DNA of 64,000 bases, taken from positions 434,001-498,000 of the forward strand of contig JAIXMP010000001.1 of assembly GCA_025677815.1 (NCBI GenBank), read 5' to 3'. Source of the stretch: Phascolomyces articulosus (taxonomy: Eukaryota > Mucoromycota > Mucoromycetes > Mucorales > Lichtheimiaceae). Numbering within the stretch: the stretch's first letter is position 1; every line of letters starts with the position of its first letter. The position numbers were made by a program, and so were the translations under genes. The notes beneath the pieces are model-generated. The model did not search any database. It was not told the DNA's origin and worked only from the letters and a program-made list of their open reading frames with translations. Positions 48,784-58,839 of the stretch are shown piece by piece.

Positions 48784-50559
48784 ATGTCCTCGACATCTGC
48801 TCAACTCAAGCTCTGCCTGTGTGCTCTTTTCCTCGTGCTCTACGGTGATCGTATTTCTAAAGCTATTGCTTTAGCATTACTCATCTTGATTGACGCGTTC
48901 ATTCAATTCTGTTTCCTGGTCTGGCTCCTTCACCCCAAGTGGGTTCTTTTTCTCTCCCTTTCTGTACTTTGGTACAATATCAAATCTACACCGTCGTATA
49001 CTTTTGTATACAAACATATTGTTGCCAAATTAGTGGCATTACATTGTTCTCTCGTCTCGCCCTCACTGCCACCCACAACCGACACTGTGTTCCGTTTTGT
49101 TTCCATTTCGAGTTCACCCATGGAGCGCCCACAATCTTCGGATTGCAAGGGCAAAGATAAAGTTCGTTACGCACCTTCTCTCTTCTTTTCAGAAGATGAT
49201 GAAGAAGCTAAATTTCCTCCTAACGCTTGCGAGGCTCCAGTGTATTCACCAATTTTTGGTAAATATGTCCCTTGGTTCATTGCGCGTTTAAGCGAGGAAA
49301 AACAGCTCTGGATCGTGGAAAAATGGGGTGATACCCACACGATGCCAAAAGTATCGGTTTACTCGCCAACTGATGTGTTGGAGCAAGAAGTTGATCTCTT
49401 GTGCGATCGTTTCGCGGCCATGCACCTCGGTGCTAGTGCCCAATCTTCGGCTATCGATCAATGCCTCGATGAGCACACCTCGCTTTCGATGCCGGTTGCT
49501 GCATACGATGCTGTCACAATGGAAACGGGTGATTCCACCATTGTGCGTGCTAACGTCACTGATTCTTCACCAGTGATGGCGATCACTACTTCCCCCGATT
49601 GCAGTATGGATGTGGATGAATTGTCATTTGGCGATTCTCCATTCGCAGTTCTTATGGACGTGGATTCAGTGTCTTTTGGCCCTTCTCCATTTGCGATCCT
49701 TCTTGCAGAAGGCATGGAGTACGCCCCTGTTCGCATGACTGTAGTGGGTGATTCCACCGTCATGAATGCTCCACAACAATATGAGCAAACTTCTGTCGTG
49801 CACTTGCTGCCTTCAGAGTCCCTGCAAGGAGTCGAAAGTGCTCCAATGGGTACTGGTGTAGGCATGATGGATGTGTCGTCTTTTGATGACTTGCCTGCCA
49901 TGGCCGCATCGACACCTGCTGTTGAGTCCTCCCACCTTGGATGGCCATTGGGATGGGGTGATTCCTCCGATGTGCCATCAACCCCTGTAGTAGAACGGTT
50001 TGCAGTTGGTAGCAATACCTCTACTATGTTTGTTGACGAAGGTGTTGTTGAAGAAGAGGAAGACACACTTGCTGTGCGTTCAACGCAATTGTCAAATGAC
50101 GGGGAACCCTCGGGTGAGTCTAACGACAACAATTCCTCGGACATGGATGATTCTTCGGATGATTCCATGGAAGGTGAGGAATCCACAACGGGTGAGTCCA
50201 CAGACAACAATTCCTCGGACGATGATGATTCTTCGGATGATGAGGAACCCACAACGGGTGAGTCTACTGCAGACGACAATTCCTCCGATGATGGTCAGTA
50301 TACTGGGGAACCCTCTATGGGTGAGTCATCAGGCAACAATTCCTCGGACATGGATGCTTCCATGGATGATGAGGAACCTTTAATGGGTGAGCCTACCGAC
50401 AACAATTCCTTGGTTGGCCAAGGTGTCCCTTCGGATGCCTCCAGTGTTGTTTCGTCTGCAACGGCGGACATTCCTATTGTTGATGGGGGTGATTCCTCAT
50501 CGCAATATGATGACGAAAGTAGTGATGGCGAATCTCTTGAGATTCTACTCGCATCTTAA
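48784..50559 (+). CDS. orphan Ser/Asp-rich protein with hydrophobic N-terminus
   Basis: An intron-less frame of 591 codons, visibly richer in G and C than its surroundings. Residues 1-65 hold two or three hydrophobic stretches ('LCLCALFLVLYG', 'AIALALLILIDAFIQFCFLV', 'WVLFLSLSVLWY'). A second in-frame ATG at 49120 ('MERPQSSDCKGKD', residue 113) follows and could be the real start, giving a soluble 479-residue protein. A folded-looking segment comes next ('PVYSPIFGKYVPWFIARLSE', 'EKQLWIVEKWGDT'), then an internal duplication ('MDVDELSFGDSPFAVLM' and 'MDVDSVSFGPSPFAILL'), then about five copies of an acidic repeat around 'GES..DNNSSD'. No known family is recognised. The lack of introns and the degenerate duplicated DNA after it suggest a fast-evolving or element-derived gene, which is inference. 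Confidence 0.6.
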   Translation: MSSTSAQLKLCLCALFLVLYGDRISKAIALALLILIDAFIQFCFLVWLLHPKWVLFLSLSVLWYNIKSTPSYTFVYKHIVAKLVALHCSLVSPSLPPTTDTVFRFVSISSSPMERPQSSDCKGKDKVRYAPSLFFSEDDEEAKFPPNACEAPVYSPIFGKYVPWFIARLSEEKQLWIVEKWGDTHTMPKVSVYSPTDVLEQEVDLLCDRFAAMHLGASAQSSAIDQCLDEHTSLSMPVAAYDAVTMETGDSTIVRANVTDSSPVMAITTSPDCSMDVDELSFGDSPFAVLMDVDSVSFGPSPFAILLAEGMEYAPVRMTVVGDSTVMNAPQQYEQTSVVHLLPSESLQGVESAPMGTGVGMMDVSSFDDLPAMAASTPAVESSHLGWPLGWGDSSDVPSTPVVERFAVGSNTSTMFVDEGVVEEEEDTLAVRSTQLSNDGEPSGESNDNNSSDMDDSSDDSMEGEESTTGESTDNNSSDDDDSSDDEEPTTGESTADDNSSDDGQYTGEPSMGESSGNNSSDMDASMDDEEPLMGEPTDNNSLVGQGVPSDASSVVSSATADIPIVDGGDSSSQYDDESSDGESLEILLAS

Positions 50560-51060
50560 GGTGAAGTGCTTGTACCAAGCCATACTTTCAATTATTTATG
50601 TTTATGTTTGCTCCGGCAATCTTGGACAACGAGGTTCCTTTTTTTTTCCACTACCATCATTCTCATCGAGTGTTTGGTTTTTATGGAGTCCTCTTTTTTT
50701 TTTCTCTTTTTTTTTCCCTCTCTCTCGTACGACGTATGTGTGTCCGTTTGGTTTATGCAGCTTGCATCCAGCATCTATGGTAAGTTGATCGATATTTTTC
50801 AAGACATGATATAATTATTATTAATTTTATTATGAGTGTACTAATGATGGTTTTCCGTTTTTTTTTTTTTTTTTTTGGCCCGTCGGGTTATTTCCTCCTC
50901 TTCCGTTGTGGTGTTATGTGTCGCAAGTAGCGATGTTAGGTAATAAGCGAATGAAAAAAAATATATGATGCCATCCAATTTATAGTTTGACAAGTTATTA
51001 ATTTTATTTATTTATTTTTATCGAATAGCTTCTATGCAATTGTGTGTGTGGCATTATCTG

Positions 51061-51150
51061 TGGCGGTGCTTTCTGTGGCGGTGCTTTCTGTGGCGGTACT
51101 TCTCATGGTGGTGCTTCCAATGGTAGTGCTTCCTGTGGTCGCGCTTTTGC
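51061..51150. repeat. 15-bp minisatellite, six units
   Basis: The unit TGGCGGTGCTTTCTG occurs twice exactly (51061, 51076) and then four times with growing divergence, with a partial unit before. Its period is a multiple of three, so an open frame reads it as Cys-Gly-Gly-Ala-Phe repeats; whether it is translated is unknown. Confidence 0.85.
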
Positions 51151-51464
51151 AGTGGTGCATCTGCGGTATTTCGGTTGCGCTTTTGTTCATGTTTTTTTGG
51201 TATTTGCCTATGACGCCCGTCTGTCATGGTAAGTTTATTTCATCAATCACCATTCATTAAATTATTTATTTATTAAACGTGTCAACTCATCCATAATATA
51301 TCATTAAATAATAAACGAACGATGGCGTTCTGGAGTTTTCGCGTGTGTACACGCCTTTGAAACTTTGGTTGGCTTGGGTCAATGAGCGACTTGTTTTCTT
51401 TAGCGAGGCGAATTGGCAAATAGGCACCTCAGTGGATGGGGGTCCTTTTGGGAGGAGTGGAAGT

Positions 51465-51660
51465 TCAAGGCATGTGTGGCTGTATAACTTGCGCTATAAC
51501 TGGTGGGCGATACAGGGTATAGGTATGTTACAACTTGGTCTCTGGTCAGGGATATATTGGAGGGACAAGGGATTGTGGTAGAGAGAGAAAAAGGACAGGC
51601 TTTTGTTTTCACTTGCTGTGTTTTTGTGGGGTTCATATAGAGTATATTGTTGGAACACCA
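51465..51660 (+). repeat. copy A of a diverged inverted duplication
   Basis: This block can be aligned with the reverse complement of 51998-52185 at roughly two thirds to three quarters identity by eye. Both copies encode the same short peptide pattern: here 'WLYNLRYNWWAIQGIG' and 'KKDRLLFSLAV', there 'WLHNPHYNQWEIQSIG' and 'RKDRLLFSLAL'. The match at protein level across stops suggests a once-coding sequence that was duplicated in opposite orientation. Confidence 0.7.
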
Positions 51661-51997
51661 ATCTTGGATTACGACGACAGGTATCTTCGCTTAAATATGA
51701 TAGCAAGAATCATTTGATCCGTATACTTTTGTATGGTAAGATCATCTCATTTATATTTATTTTGTTTGAATTGAAGAAAAAAAAAGATCAACGTTGCTCA
51801 CTAGATTTTAAAATTCATGTTTAGGGTTTATCTTTATGATAATTTATTCTTGCTATTCTACAAGAATGAGTTGTTGTAAAGAAAAACTCTTTTAGATTAT
51901 TTTTTCAGGACCGGAAACATTATGTTTCAAAACAAATTGTTATCATTTCACGATTCCATACCATTACAGCTTGTAAATCCTCTCAGACCAAAAGTTC

Positions 51998-52185
51998 CTT
52001 CGGTATGCTCTATCCCACCAAAACACATAAGGCAAGCGAAAACAAAAGTCTGTCCTTTCTCTCTGCCCTCCAATCTCTTGTTCCTCCAATACAGTTCCTG
52101 GCTATCCCCGGTTGTGATGCACCTATACTCTGGATCTCCCATTGGTTATAGTGTGGGTTATGCAACCATATCATGTTGCTGGCTT
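51998..52185 (-). repeat. copy B of the inverted duplication
   Basis: This is the minus-strand partner of 51465-51660. It reads 'IWLHNPHYNQWEIQSIGASQ' then 'NCIGGTRDWRAERKDRLLF' without the stop present in copy A, so it may be closer to the ancestral coding state. The spacer between the copies is about 340 bp. Confidence 0.7.
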
Positions 52186-52385
52186 CCTCCTCTCTCAACT
52201 GGATTCTCCTGAAGCTGGGGTTGTCCTATTTGTCAATTTGAACATGTTGCGTTTTTGTTGGTAATCACATGCATGGTGGGAAGTGTGTGTTTTAACCAGG
52301 TTAATTCAGAGTGGAAAAAGGTTTTTTTTATCTTTTCTTTCTTGGAGGAAGATGGAAAGGATTACGGTACATGGTGTGGATAATC

Positions 52386-52727
52386 ATGTTTGGCAACGGC
52401 TGATTTTGACCCTAACTATGGCAAGCTACCTGTCATTTAGTATAGGAGAAGGAAATAAGTTGGATGCAGGCAGAATTTCTGTTCAGGTTATTAACCTGCG
52501 GAATGTATTATCTCTCAATGTATACAAAAAGGAAAGGATTTATTTTTTCTTTTTCCTTTTTTGAGGAGGAATACATGATGCGTTGATATTTGATCATGTC
52601 AAGCAACGATTGATTTTGACCCTAACTATGGCAAGCTATGTGTTTGTAAATTAGTGAAAGGAGAAGGAAATAAGTCGTGAGCAGGCAGAATTTCTGTTCA
52701 GGTTTTACCTGTGGAAGGCATCGAACA
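52386..52727 (+). repeat. diverged direct duplication of a ~130-bp unit
   Basis: The units at about 52386-52508 and 52594-52727 share several long exact words ('TTTTGACCCTAACTATGGCA', 'GGAGAAGGAAATAAGT', 'GCAGGCAGAATTTCTGTTCA') in the same order, with small insertions between. Both are followed by sequence rich in A and G. No function is visible. Confidence 0.8.
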
Positions 52728-54246
52728 TCATTTCTCATTGTGTGTTAAGAGAGTAAAAAAAGAGAAAATCCCGTCTTTGGTTTTGATTGGAATTTATTGT
52801 ACTTTGATATCAGTTCAGGCGGTCTGGATTCATGAAACTCTTTTATTTGCCTTCACATATCTGAGCCTACTTGTCTTAGGGGAGGATACCTTCACAGCCC
52901 AATTTTATCTTTTATTTTGATTGCTATTATTGGATTGATTTTACCTGGTTTTCTATTGAGCCGAGTTGACCATATAGGCATTATCATTGTGGAGAGTGAA
53001 GGTGAAACTATTCTGGTTCTTTTTTCTTTATTATTTTATATAATACAGGAAAATGCTAGTTTAGAAAAGGGAAGCAATATTTTCAATCATCCACCGATAC
53101 TTACAGCCGACGGCTTGTTTCCGATATCATACTTACGTGTTACGTCGTACTACTTCTGGTGCTTTATTTTTTCGGCGTGCCTCTTTGTATAACAAGTGTT
53201 TACTGTATCATGTATCAAGACGGGAATCAAATCAGCATGATGTGCAGGAAATTATTATTATTATGTGTATGTCCCATCGGTTTATTGTGTATCTGAAATC
53301 AAGAAATCATCCAAAAACCAAATACTCCATTTCAAATTCATTTGGGTGCGGAGACATCATCTTTCCAAATGATGGTGCTGTTTGTTGTCACCTATCGCCA
53401 TTCAAGACAACCAAATCATCCAAGTGTTTGCCTACAAGCTACGGTATACTATTGCCATTACACTTTAACCGAATCAAGAAAGGGGCATATTCATAACGAG
53501 GAACCAAATTCCGTTTAGTATGACATCCGATGACAAGTCATAATATATGAGTACCAATAATCCAACAACAAATATTCATCAAGTGTTTGCGTATATACTG
53601 TCGTCTGGTGTCATGCTTTTTCAACCAAATTTTATTATACTCTTTGACTGGGCATAACATCATTTAGTGCTATAATGACTTGTTTCCTTGGAAACACTAT
53701 AGTTATTACTCTATTTGATGGGTGTTCTCGACATGGTATCAAGCAACGAAAAAAGTGGTAAAACGGAAACAGAGCAAACACCACTGACGCATACGATATA
53801 ACAACAGATGAAATCGCTCAAAATATGGCGATCAACAAAAACAAGACAATAGTTGATCTATCTGTATGCTTATTCGTATTGTGTGATAACAGGCATTTAT
53901 TGGGATTTGGTTACTCGTTCTTATGATGTATCCATATTTGGTCTTTCAAACAATCAAACAAAACTACTGGTGGTAGATGGCGAATACAACAGCAAGCAAA
54001 AAGAATACCATCAAGTCATAACCTTTGCTGTCGCCAACCACTGTCGAACATAATGTGCCATGGCGATTGACACAATCAAGCAATCAAACAAACCAAAAAG
54101 CAAATGAATCGCTGCCTGCCAATTCGAGCCTTTCTTATCACTATGGCGCGGTGCAATTTATTTATACATGTATCAAACGTATATATAATCAAGATTATAT
54201 TCTGGTGGCATGATTGGGACCCAACCGACAAAATTCTTTGGAACAA

Positions 54247-54276
54247 GGGGTGAGTGTTTTTTTGTGGGGTTTTTTG
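54247..54276 (+). repeat. left candidate terminal inverted repeat of the MULE
   Basis: GGGGTGAGTGTTTTTTTGTG followed by GGGTTTTTTG. The right end read on the other strand is GGGTGGTGTGTTTTTTTGTG followed by GGCTTTTTGG. Five mismatches in 30. Confidence 0.6.
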
Positions 54277-54451
54277 ATTTAGCAGCTGACAAAAAATTGA
54301 AATAGGCGAGAAGAAAAGCAGTCGGGGAAGAGGAAAAGCAGTCTATACGCAATTAAATGAATACATTAAAAGGATACTCTTGTAAATTGTTTGAATTATT
54401 CTTACTTCTTAATTACTTCCAATTACATTATCACTGTTTTATTACTGTACC

Positions 54452-57400
54452 ATGTCTTTCCCTCAATTTCCTGATGGTAAAAATATTTACCAAATCCAAC
54501 TTCGCGAAGCTAAAAAGGAAAACAGCAAAAACAACGAAAAAGAATATGTGTATGACATGAGCATTGGATGGCAGCTTTTCCAAAGAAATTATGGCCACAT
54601 CAAGAATGGCCTCAGTATCACCAAGATTTGTTTGGGTGCAGTAAACTGTACCAATAAGTCGTGTGGCAAGATAATCAGACCCATGAGTACGCCTAAAGGT
54701 ATAGAAAAGCAGGTCAAAGGCACTTGTGAATTCTGTAATGAACACTCCTTGCAGCACATTTGTTGTTCAGTTAGAGTGAACTTCAAGTTTACTGGGAGAA
54801 TAGGTACACTTGACCATCAAGGCACACACACTCATAACAGGTTTGAACCATTGCATGACACCATGGAAGTTCTTGACCAAGTGGAGGAACGTGTGCTTGA
54901 ATGCCCGTCAGAAACAGCATACGCGTTGAAAGTTGGCACCAGCAGTATACGTCCACAACAACCAGCACGACCAATGATCAAAATCAGCAAGACATTGCAT
55001 CGTCTCGGCAAAATTAAACGTTACCGACGTAATTTTCTTGTCAAGAGAGGAAAACTCCCTTCAAGCCGCCCCTCATTGGAATCTGCTAGTGACGAGCTTG
55101 GTAATCTTATTGAGGAGTTTCCCGATTACCTCCAATCGACCGATATAACACCCGGCAAATTCTGCATTACGTTCTGTGCCCCAACTGTTGCTGCTCGTGT
55201 CGATTTTCAATCTTACCCTATCCTCACCGACGTCACATACGATTGTTTCTCGAAGGGTTATTACCTGTGTTCTACAAATATATTTTTTGAAGAGACGGGT
55301 AAGTTTGGTGTGGTTTTTCAAGCTGTTCTTGATGGTTTGACAGCCACACATTTCAAGGCTTATTTTCTATCCTTCTTTCGTACCTTTGCATTTGCATTTG
55401 GCAAGTCAGACGAGGAACTGGATATTAATTTTTCGGGGCTGGTAAGTGTATAAAATGATCTACTGTAGTGTAGATGGTTGGTGATAGAATGAGTGTTTTG
55501 ATGGTGAGCGAGTGATGGGGTAAAAGGCTTGGATGAAAAGGTGATTGGTGAAAGAGTGATGGGTGAAAGGGAAAGGGTATTGAGAGGTTCAGTTAATGAA
55601 GTTTGTGATAAGGATATGGGTATGAAAAAATGTCTTGAGCATGTGAGCATGTTTGATATAGAAGGAGCATATACTATATGGACGAGGGGAGGTTGTAGAA
55701 CATAGAATAAGGACGTGAAAACAAGTAACTTAACAGCCACAATATTGTCGAGTTGCATTGTAAACATGAACGGCGAAACCGGCTGTATTTTGATTGTATT
55801 GCTTACTGGTACGTGATTTTTGAATGTATGAACTATATATATATATTGTTATAGGTTATGGATTTTTCCCAATCCCAACGTCAAGGTTTTCTTGATGCGT
55901 TTATGGATGCGTTTCCTCGAAGCAACATTGATGCAACTACGCTCCTTCGTGGATGCTATCATCATTGGAAGCAGTCGGTCCAGCGCATAGTCAGCAATCA
56001 CTTTGTCGTTCCTCGTGGCTTTGATGATAATTTTTTGAATTTGACGAACAAGATGTATAATGCCAAAACCGAAAAGACATTCAATAGTGCAGTACAGGAT
56101 CTACACAACGAATTTCCAAACTGCCATCGTTGGTTAAAATGGTGGACAAGAGATGAAATTGCGGTAATGATTTTCAGATCAAAGGCTGTCTTGAAGAAAG
56201 AATTGCAAGAAAATAAATGTCGTACAACCAATGGCATTGAGGCGTACCATCGAGATCTTTATAGGATTGTTCATGCCAAGAAACCAGTGATTGAAACATT
56301 ACGTCAAATGTTTTATTACTTACAATCACTGGAAAAAGACTTTGAATGCTTTGACAATGGCTTCAGAGTTAAAGACACTCAAAATAAAAGGTATTATCAT
56401 ATTTTTGTATGATTAGCTAGTGTACTTATATATTTCTTTTTATGATAGTTCAAAGCCAAAGAAGGAGAGATTTATAAACGATGGACGTGCACCTGACACT
56501 ACCAAAGCTCTTCTTGGTCATGGTTAGTACCCGATTTTCATTTATTGTACTGTTTACATTTTGATATTTTATATATATTCCATACATTTACATTAATGTG
56601 TTGTGTTATATAGGGGAAGAAAAGAAAAAAGAAAAGAGTGGTGATGAGAAGGGAAAGGTTGACGGCGATAAAAAAGACCAGCCGAAGGAGGAGCATGGTA
56701 AGTCGAGACGAGAATTGTTGGCAGCCAGGCGCGAGCAGCAAGCAAACCAAATACGTGAAGAATATAAGGAGAACAAGAAGAGAAGAAGAATGGAAGAAGA
56801 GGAACGCGAATTAAAACGAATGAAGATGATAAATGAAAAGTCTGCTAGGTGAGAAGGCAGATTGCCGATAACTGATAAAAAAAAAGAAACATGGTATGTT
56901 TTTAAAATTTATAACTGGTTATGTTTTATTTGTATAGAGAGAAGATGTTTAAGCCGATGGTCCGTGAGTTTAACCTTCTTCCCATGTCGGATTTACATAT
57001 GCGCCAGTTCAAGTTGGATAAAGAAGGCGTTATTGGGAGATATAGCCCTGTTGATGATGGTAACTGTGGTTGGCGGGCTGCATCTTTTGCAATTTATGGA
57101 AAAGAAGACCAGTGTTTTGTTGTCAAGTTATGTATGAAGACAAAAATGGAACAGCAATCGACACTGTTTAAGGATATGTTTGGTGAAACACTTTACCATA
57201 AATTGATGAAGAAGTTTGATCAGCCAGAAGGACCGGTGACAATGGGGTTGTGGTTTGACAATCTGGAATGTCCAATTGTTTTAGCTCAAGTTTATAATCG
57301 ACCAGTCATTGTATTGACAACTCCCATTGAAGCATCATTTACATTCTTGCCATATGTCGAAACAGAGAATACAGATGACGACAAAACCCCCATTATATTA

Positions 57401-57559
57401 CACTTGGATAGAATACATTTCTATACAGTTATCATGAAAGACGAAGCAATTAATCATATGCAATGGCCACGTTTGGAACTCACCTATGAACCTTATGTGA
57501 AGAGAAAGCAACTATCAACAACATGGTTGGATTTTTATCACCAAAGACACCATATTTAA
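54452..57559 (+). CDS. MULE transposase fused to an OTU-type cysteine protease domain
   Basis: Five exons (54452-55441, 55855-56390, 56449-56522, 56614-56848, 56938-57559) with GT-AG junctions keep one frame: 818 residues. Residues 60-130 hold a Cys/His zinc-binding segment ('CTNKSCGKII', 'CEFCNEH', 'HQGTHTH') like the WRKY-GCM1 DNA-binding domains of Mutator-like transposases. The DDE core is complete: Asp260 in 'ILTDVTYDCF', Asp332 in 'VMDFSQSQRQGFLDAF', the C-x-x-H block 'CYHHWKQ' and Glu459 in 'TTNGIEAYHRDL'. A highly charged Lys/Glu/Arg coiled-coil-like linker (about 535-615) leads to an OTU-like domain: 'SPVDDGNCGWRAASFAIYG' with nucleophile Cys655, 'ECPIVLAQVYNRPVIVL', and His772 in 'LHLDRIHFYTVI'. 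OTU domains are deubiquitinases or related proteases. No stop or frameshift is seen, so it may be a recent, perhaps active element. Confidence 0.88.
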
Positions 57560-58059
57560 CATGTATGTAATATTCAATATGGTTAACCAAAATGGTACTA
57601 ACTTTTTTTTTCTTTTCACTCATTATAGTTAACTGACAAAGCATTATAATTTAACTAATTCGTAACATAGACGGGCAATGACCCATTTGGAGATAAGTTG
57701 ATGACTTTTTTTCTTGTTGTTTATTTCAATTGTTGTTTTGTTTTATTCTTTCGGGTTTCATATAAGGATGGTCTATATGCCTTTATATTGTACGATCAAG
57801 TGGATCAATATGTATTTGTCATGTGTGAATAAGGTATGGTTTACTCAGGTTGAATTATGTGAACCTGAGGTGAATTGGTGAAGTAAAGTTGTATGATTAT
57901 ATGACGTTGTTAGTAAATAGTTCAATATACTTGGTAAGTGACAAATATTAGATATATATAGTCAATAGAATAGTTAAATAGAATAGTTATAACTATTGTA
58001 ACCAGAGCCTAAGATAGTTTTTTTTAAAAAAAAGATGAATAAAAATCACTTGATAAACC

Positions 58060-58417
58060 ACACAAAAAGTACATTTTGAATTTGCCACACAAAAAATACC
58101 ACACAAAAAAAATCGCTTGTAATATGGACTATATAATGCTGTAAATGATAGATACCTAGTTTATACCACACCAAAAAAAAAAACCACAAAAAAAAAAAAA
58201 AACCACAAAAAAAAAAAAAAAACCACACAAAAAATACCACACAAAAAAAATCTTTTGAGTGAGGGGAGTGAGCGCCATGAAGAGACAGGCCCCTAAAAAA
58301 AAGTACACAAAAAAAAGTACACAAAAAAAGTCGCTTTTTATAATACCCAAAGTACTGTGTAACATCCACACCGGTGGCGAAGTACACAAAAAATCTGTGG
58401 CTAAATACACAAAAATG
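58060..58417. repeat. A-rich subterminal repeat array of the MULE
   Basis: Many copies of C(C/T)ACACAAAAAA, CCACAAAAAAA and AGTACACAAAAAA occur in two clusters (58,060-58,250 and 58,290-58,417), and the word CCACACAAAAAATACCACAC occurs twice. They echo the motif at the element's end. Such subterminal repeats are usual transposase-binding sites in class II elements. No similar cluster is seen at the left end except the terminal repeat itself. Confidence 0.6.
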
Positions 58418-58447
58418 CCAAAAAGCCCACAAAAAAACACACCACCC
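58418..58447 (-). repeat. right candidate terminal inverted repeat of the MULE
   Basis: CCAAAAAGCCCACAAAAAAA followed by CACACCACCC, matching the left end in inverse orientation at 25 of 30 positions. Confidence 0.6.
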
Positions 58448-58839
58448 TAAAAAAAATCATCTTTTTTTTAATTGCTTGTTGTTGCTTTGCCATTGAAAGA
58501 TGAAAAGAGTATAAGTACTATTTTTTTTCTTGGTGATTAGCTTGTCAGAGTGCTGTTTATTACTCCAAACTGATAAACAAGAAGTTTGTAATTTCTCTAG
58601 CTGTAGAAAATAACTAGATACATTATGCTGCTGATAGACTTTTTTTTTTGCAAGAACAACTCTATTCACATATACTGTATATAGTGAACTGTATATATGA
58701 ACAAAAAAAAAGCAGGATTCATTTACCATAACTTTTCTTTCTCTCTTCCTTTTTCTTTACTAAAGAAAAGAGCATTGTTGAAATATTTCAATCCAAACTT
58801 TCCTAACTAAAATAGCAAGATTAAAAGCATCCATAAAAG

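Larger units (their letters stand above)
50560..54246. other. degenerate, duplicated accessory region without intact gene
   Basis: About 3.7 kb of sequence with more balanced base composition than normal spacers but only short frames. Three places share the form '...ATG|GTAAG' followed by an AT-rich intron-like stretch (about 50,778, 51,228 and 51,737), which look like old splice donors. It contains a 15-bp minisatellite, a diverged inverted duplication and a diverged direct duplication, all listed separately. It probably consists of decayed and rearranged copies of one or more genes or elements. Confidence 0.5.
54247..58447 (+). mobile_element. Mutator-like element (MULE) carrying a transposase-OTU gene
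   Basis: The element is defined by a five-exon MULE transposase gene (54452-57559) and candidate terminal inverted repeats of 30 bp at 54247-54276 and 58418-58447 (25 of 30 positions match by my count). The distance from left end to start codon is 205 bp; from stop codon to right end about 890 bp, the last ~390 bp of which carry many C-A-C-A-A-A-A-type motifs. Total length is about 4.2 kb. I could not find the expected 8-11-bp target-site duplication, so the exact borders are provisional, and T-rich ends make some chance matching possible. Confidence 0.7.

Noticed and set aside
49458..50279. 273-codon open frame on the minus strand, Ser-rich
   Set aside because: It lies fully antisense to the orphan ORF and mirrors its acidic repeats (GAT/TCC codons read backwards give Ser-rich sequence). 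The plus-strand frame is longer and has the folded-looking segment, so I treat this as a shadow.
58046..58440. 128-codon Phe/Trp/Gly-rich frame on the minus strand
   Set aside because: It is the translation of the MULE's A-rich subterminal repeats (TTT-TTG-TGG), not a protein-coding gene.
54846..58447. Separate OTU protease gene starting at 56921
   Set aside because: The frame starting there is entered in phase from exon 4 by a clean GTGAGA/AG junction at 56848/56938, and the upstream ATG-less part would be unexplained; one spliced gene is simpler.
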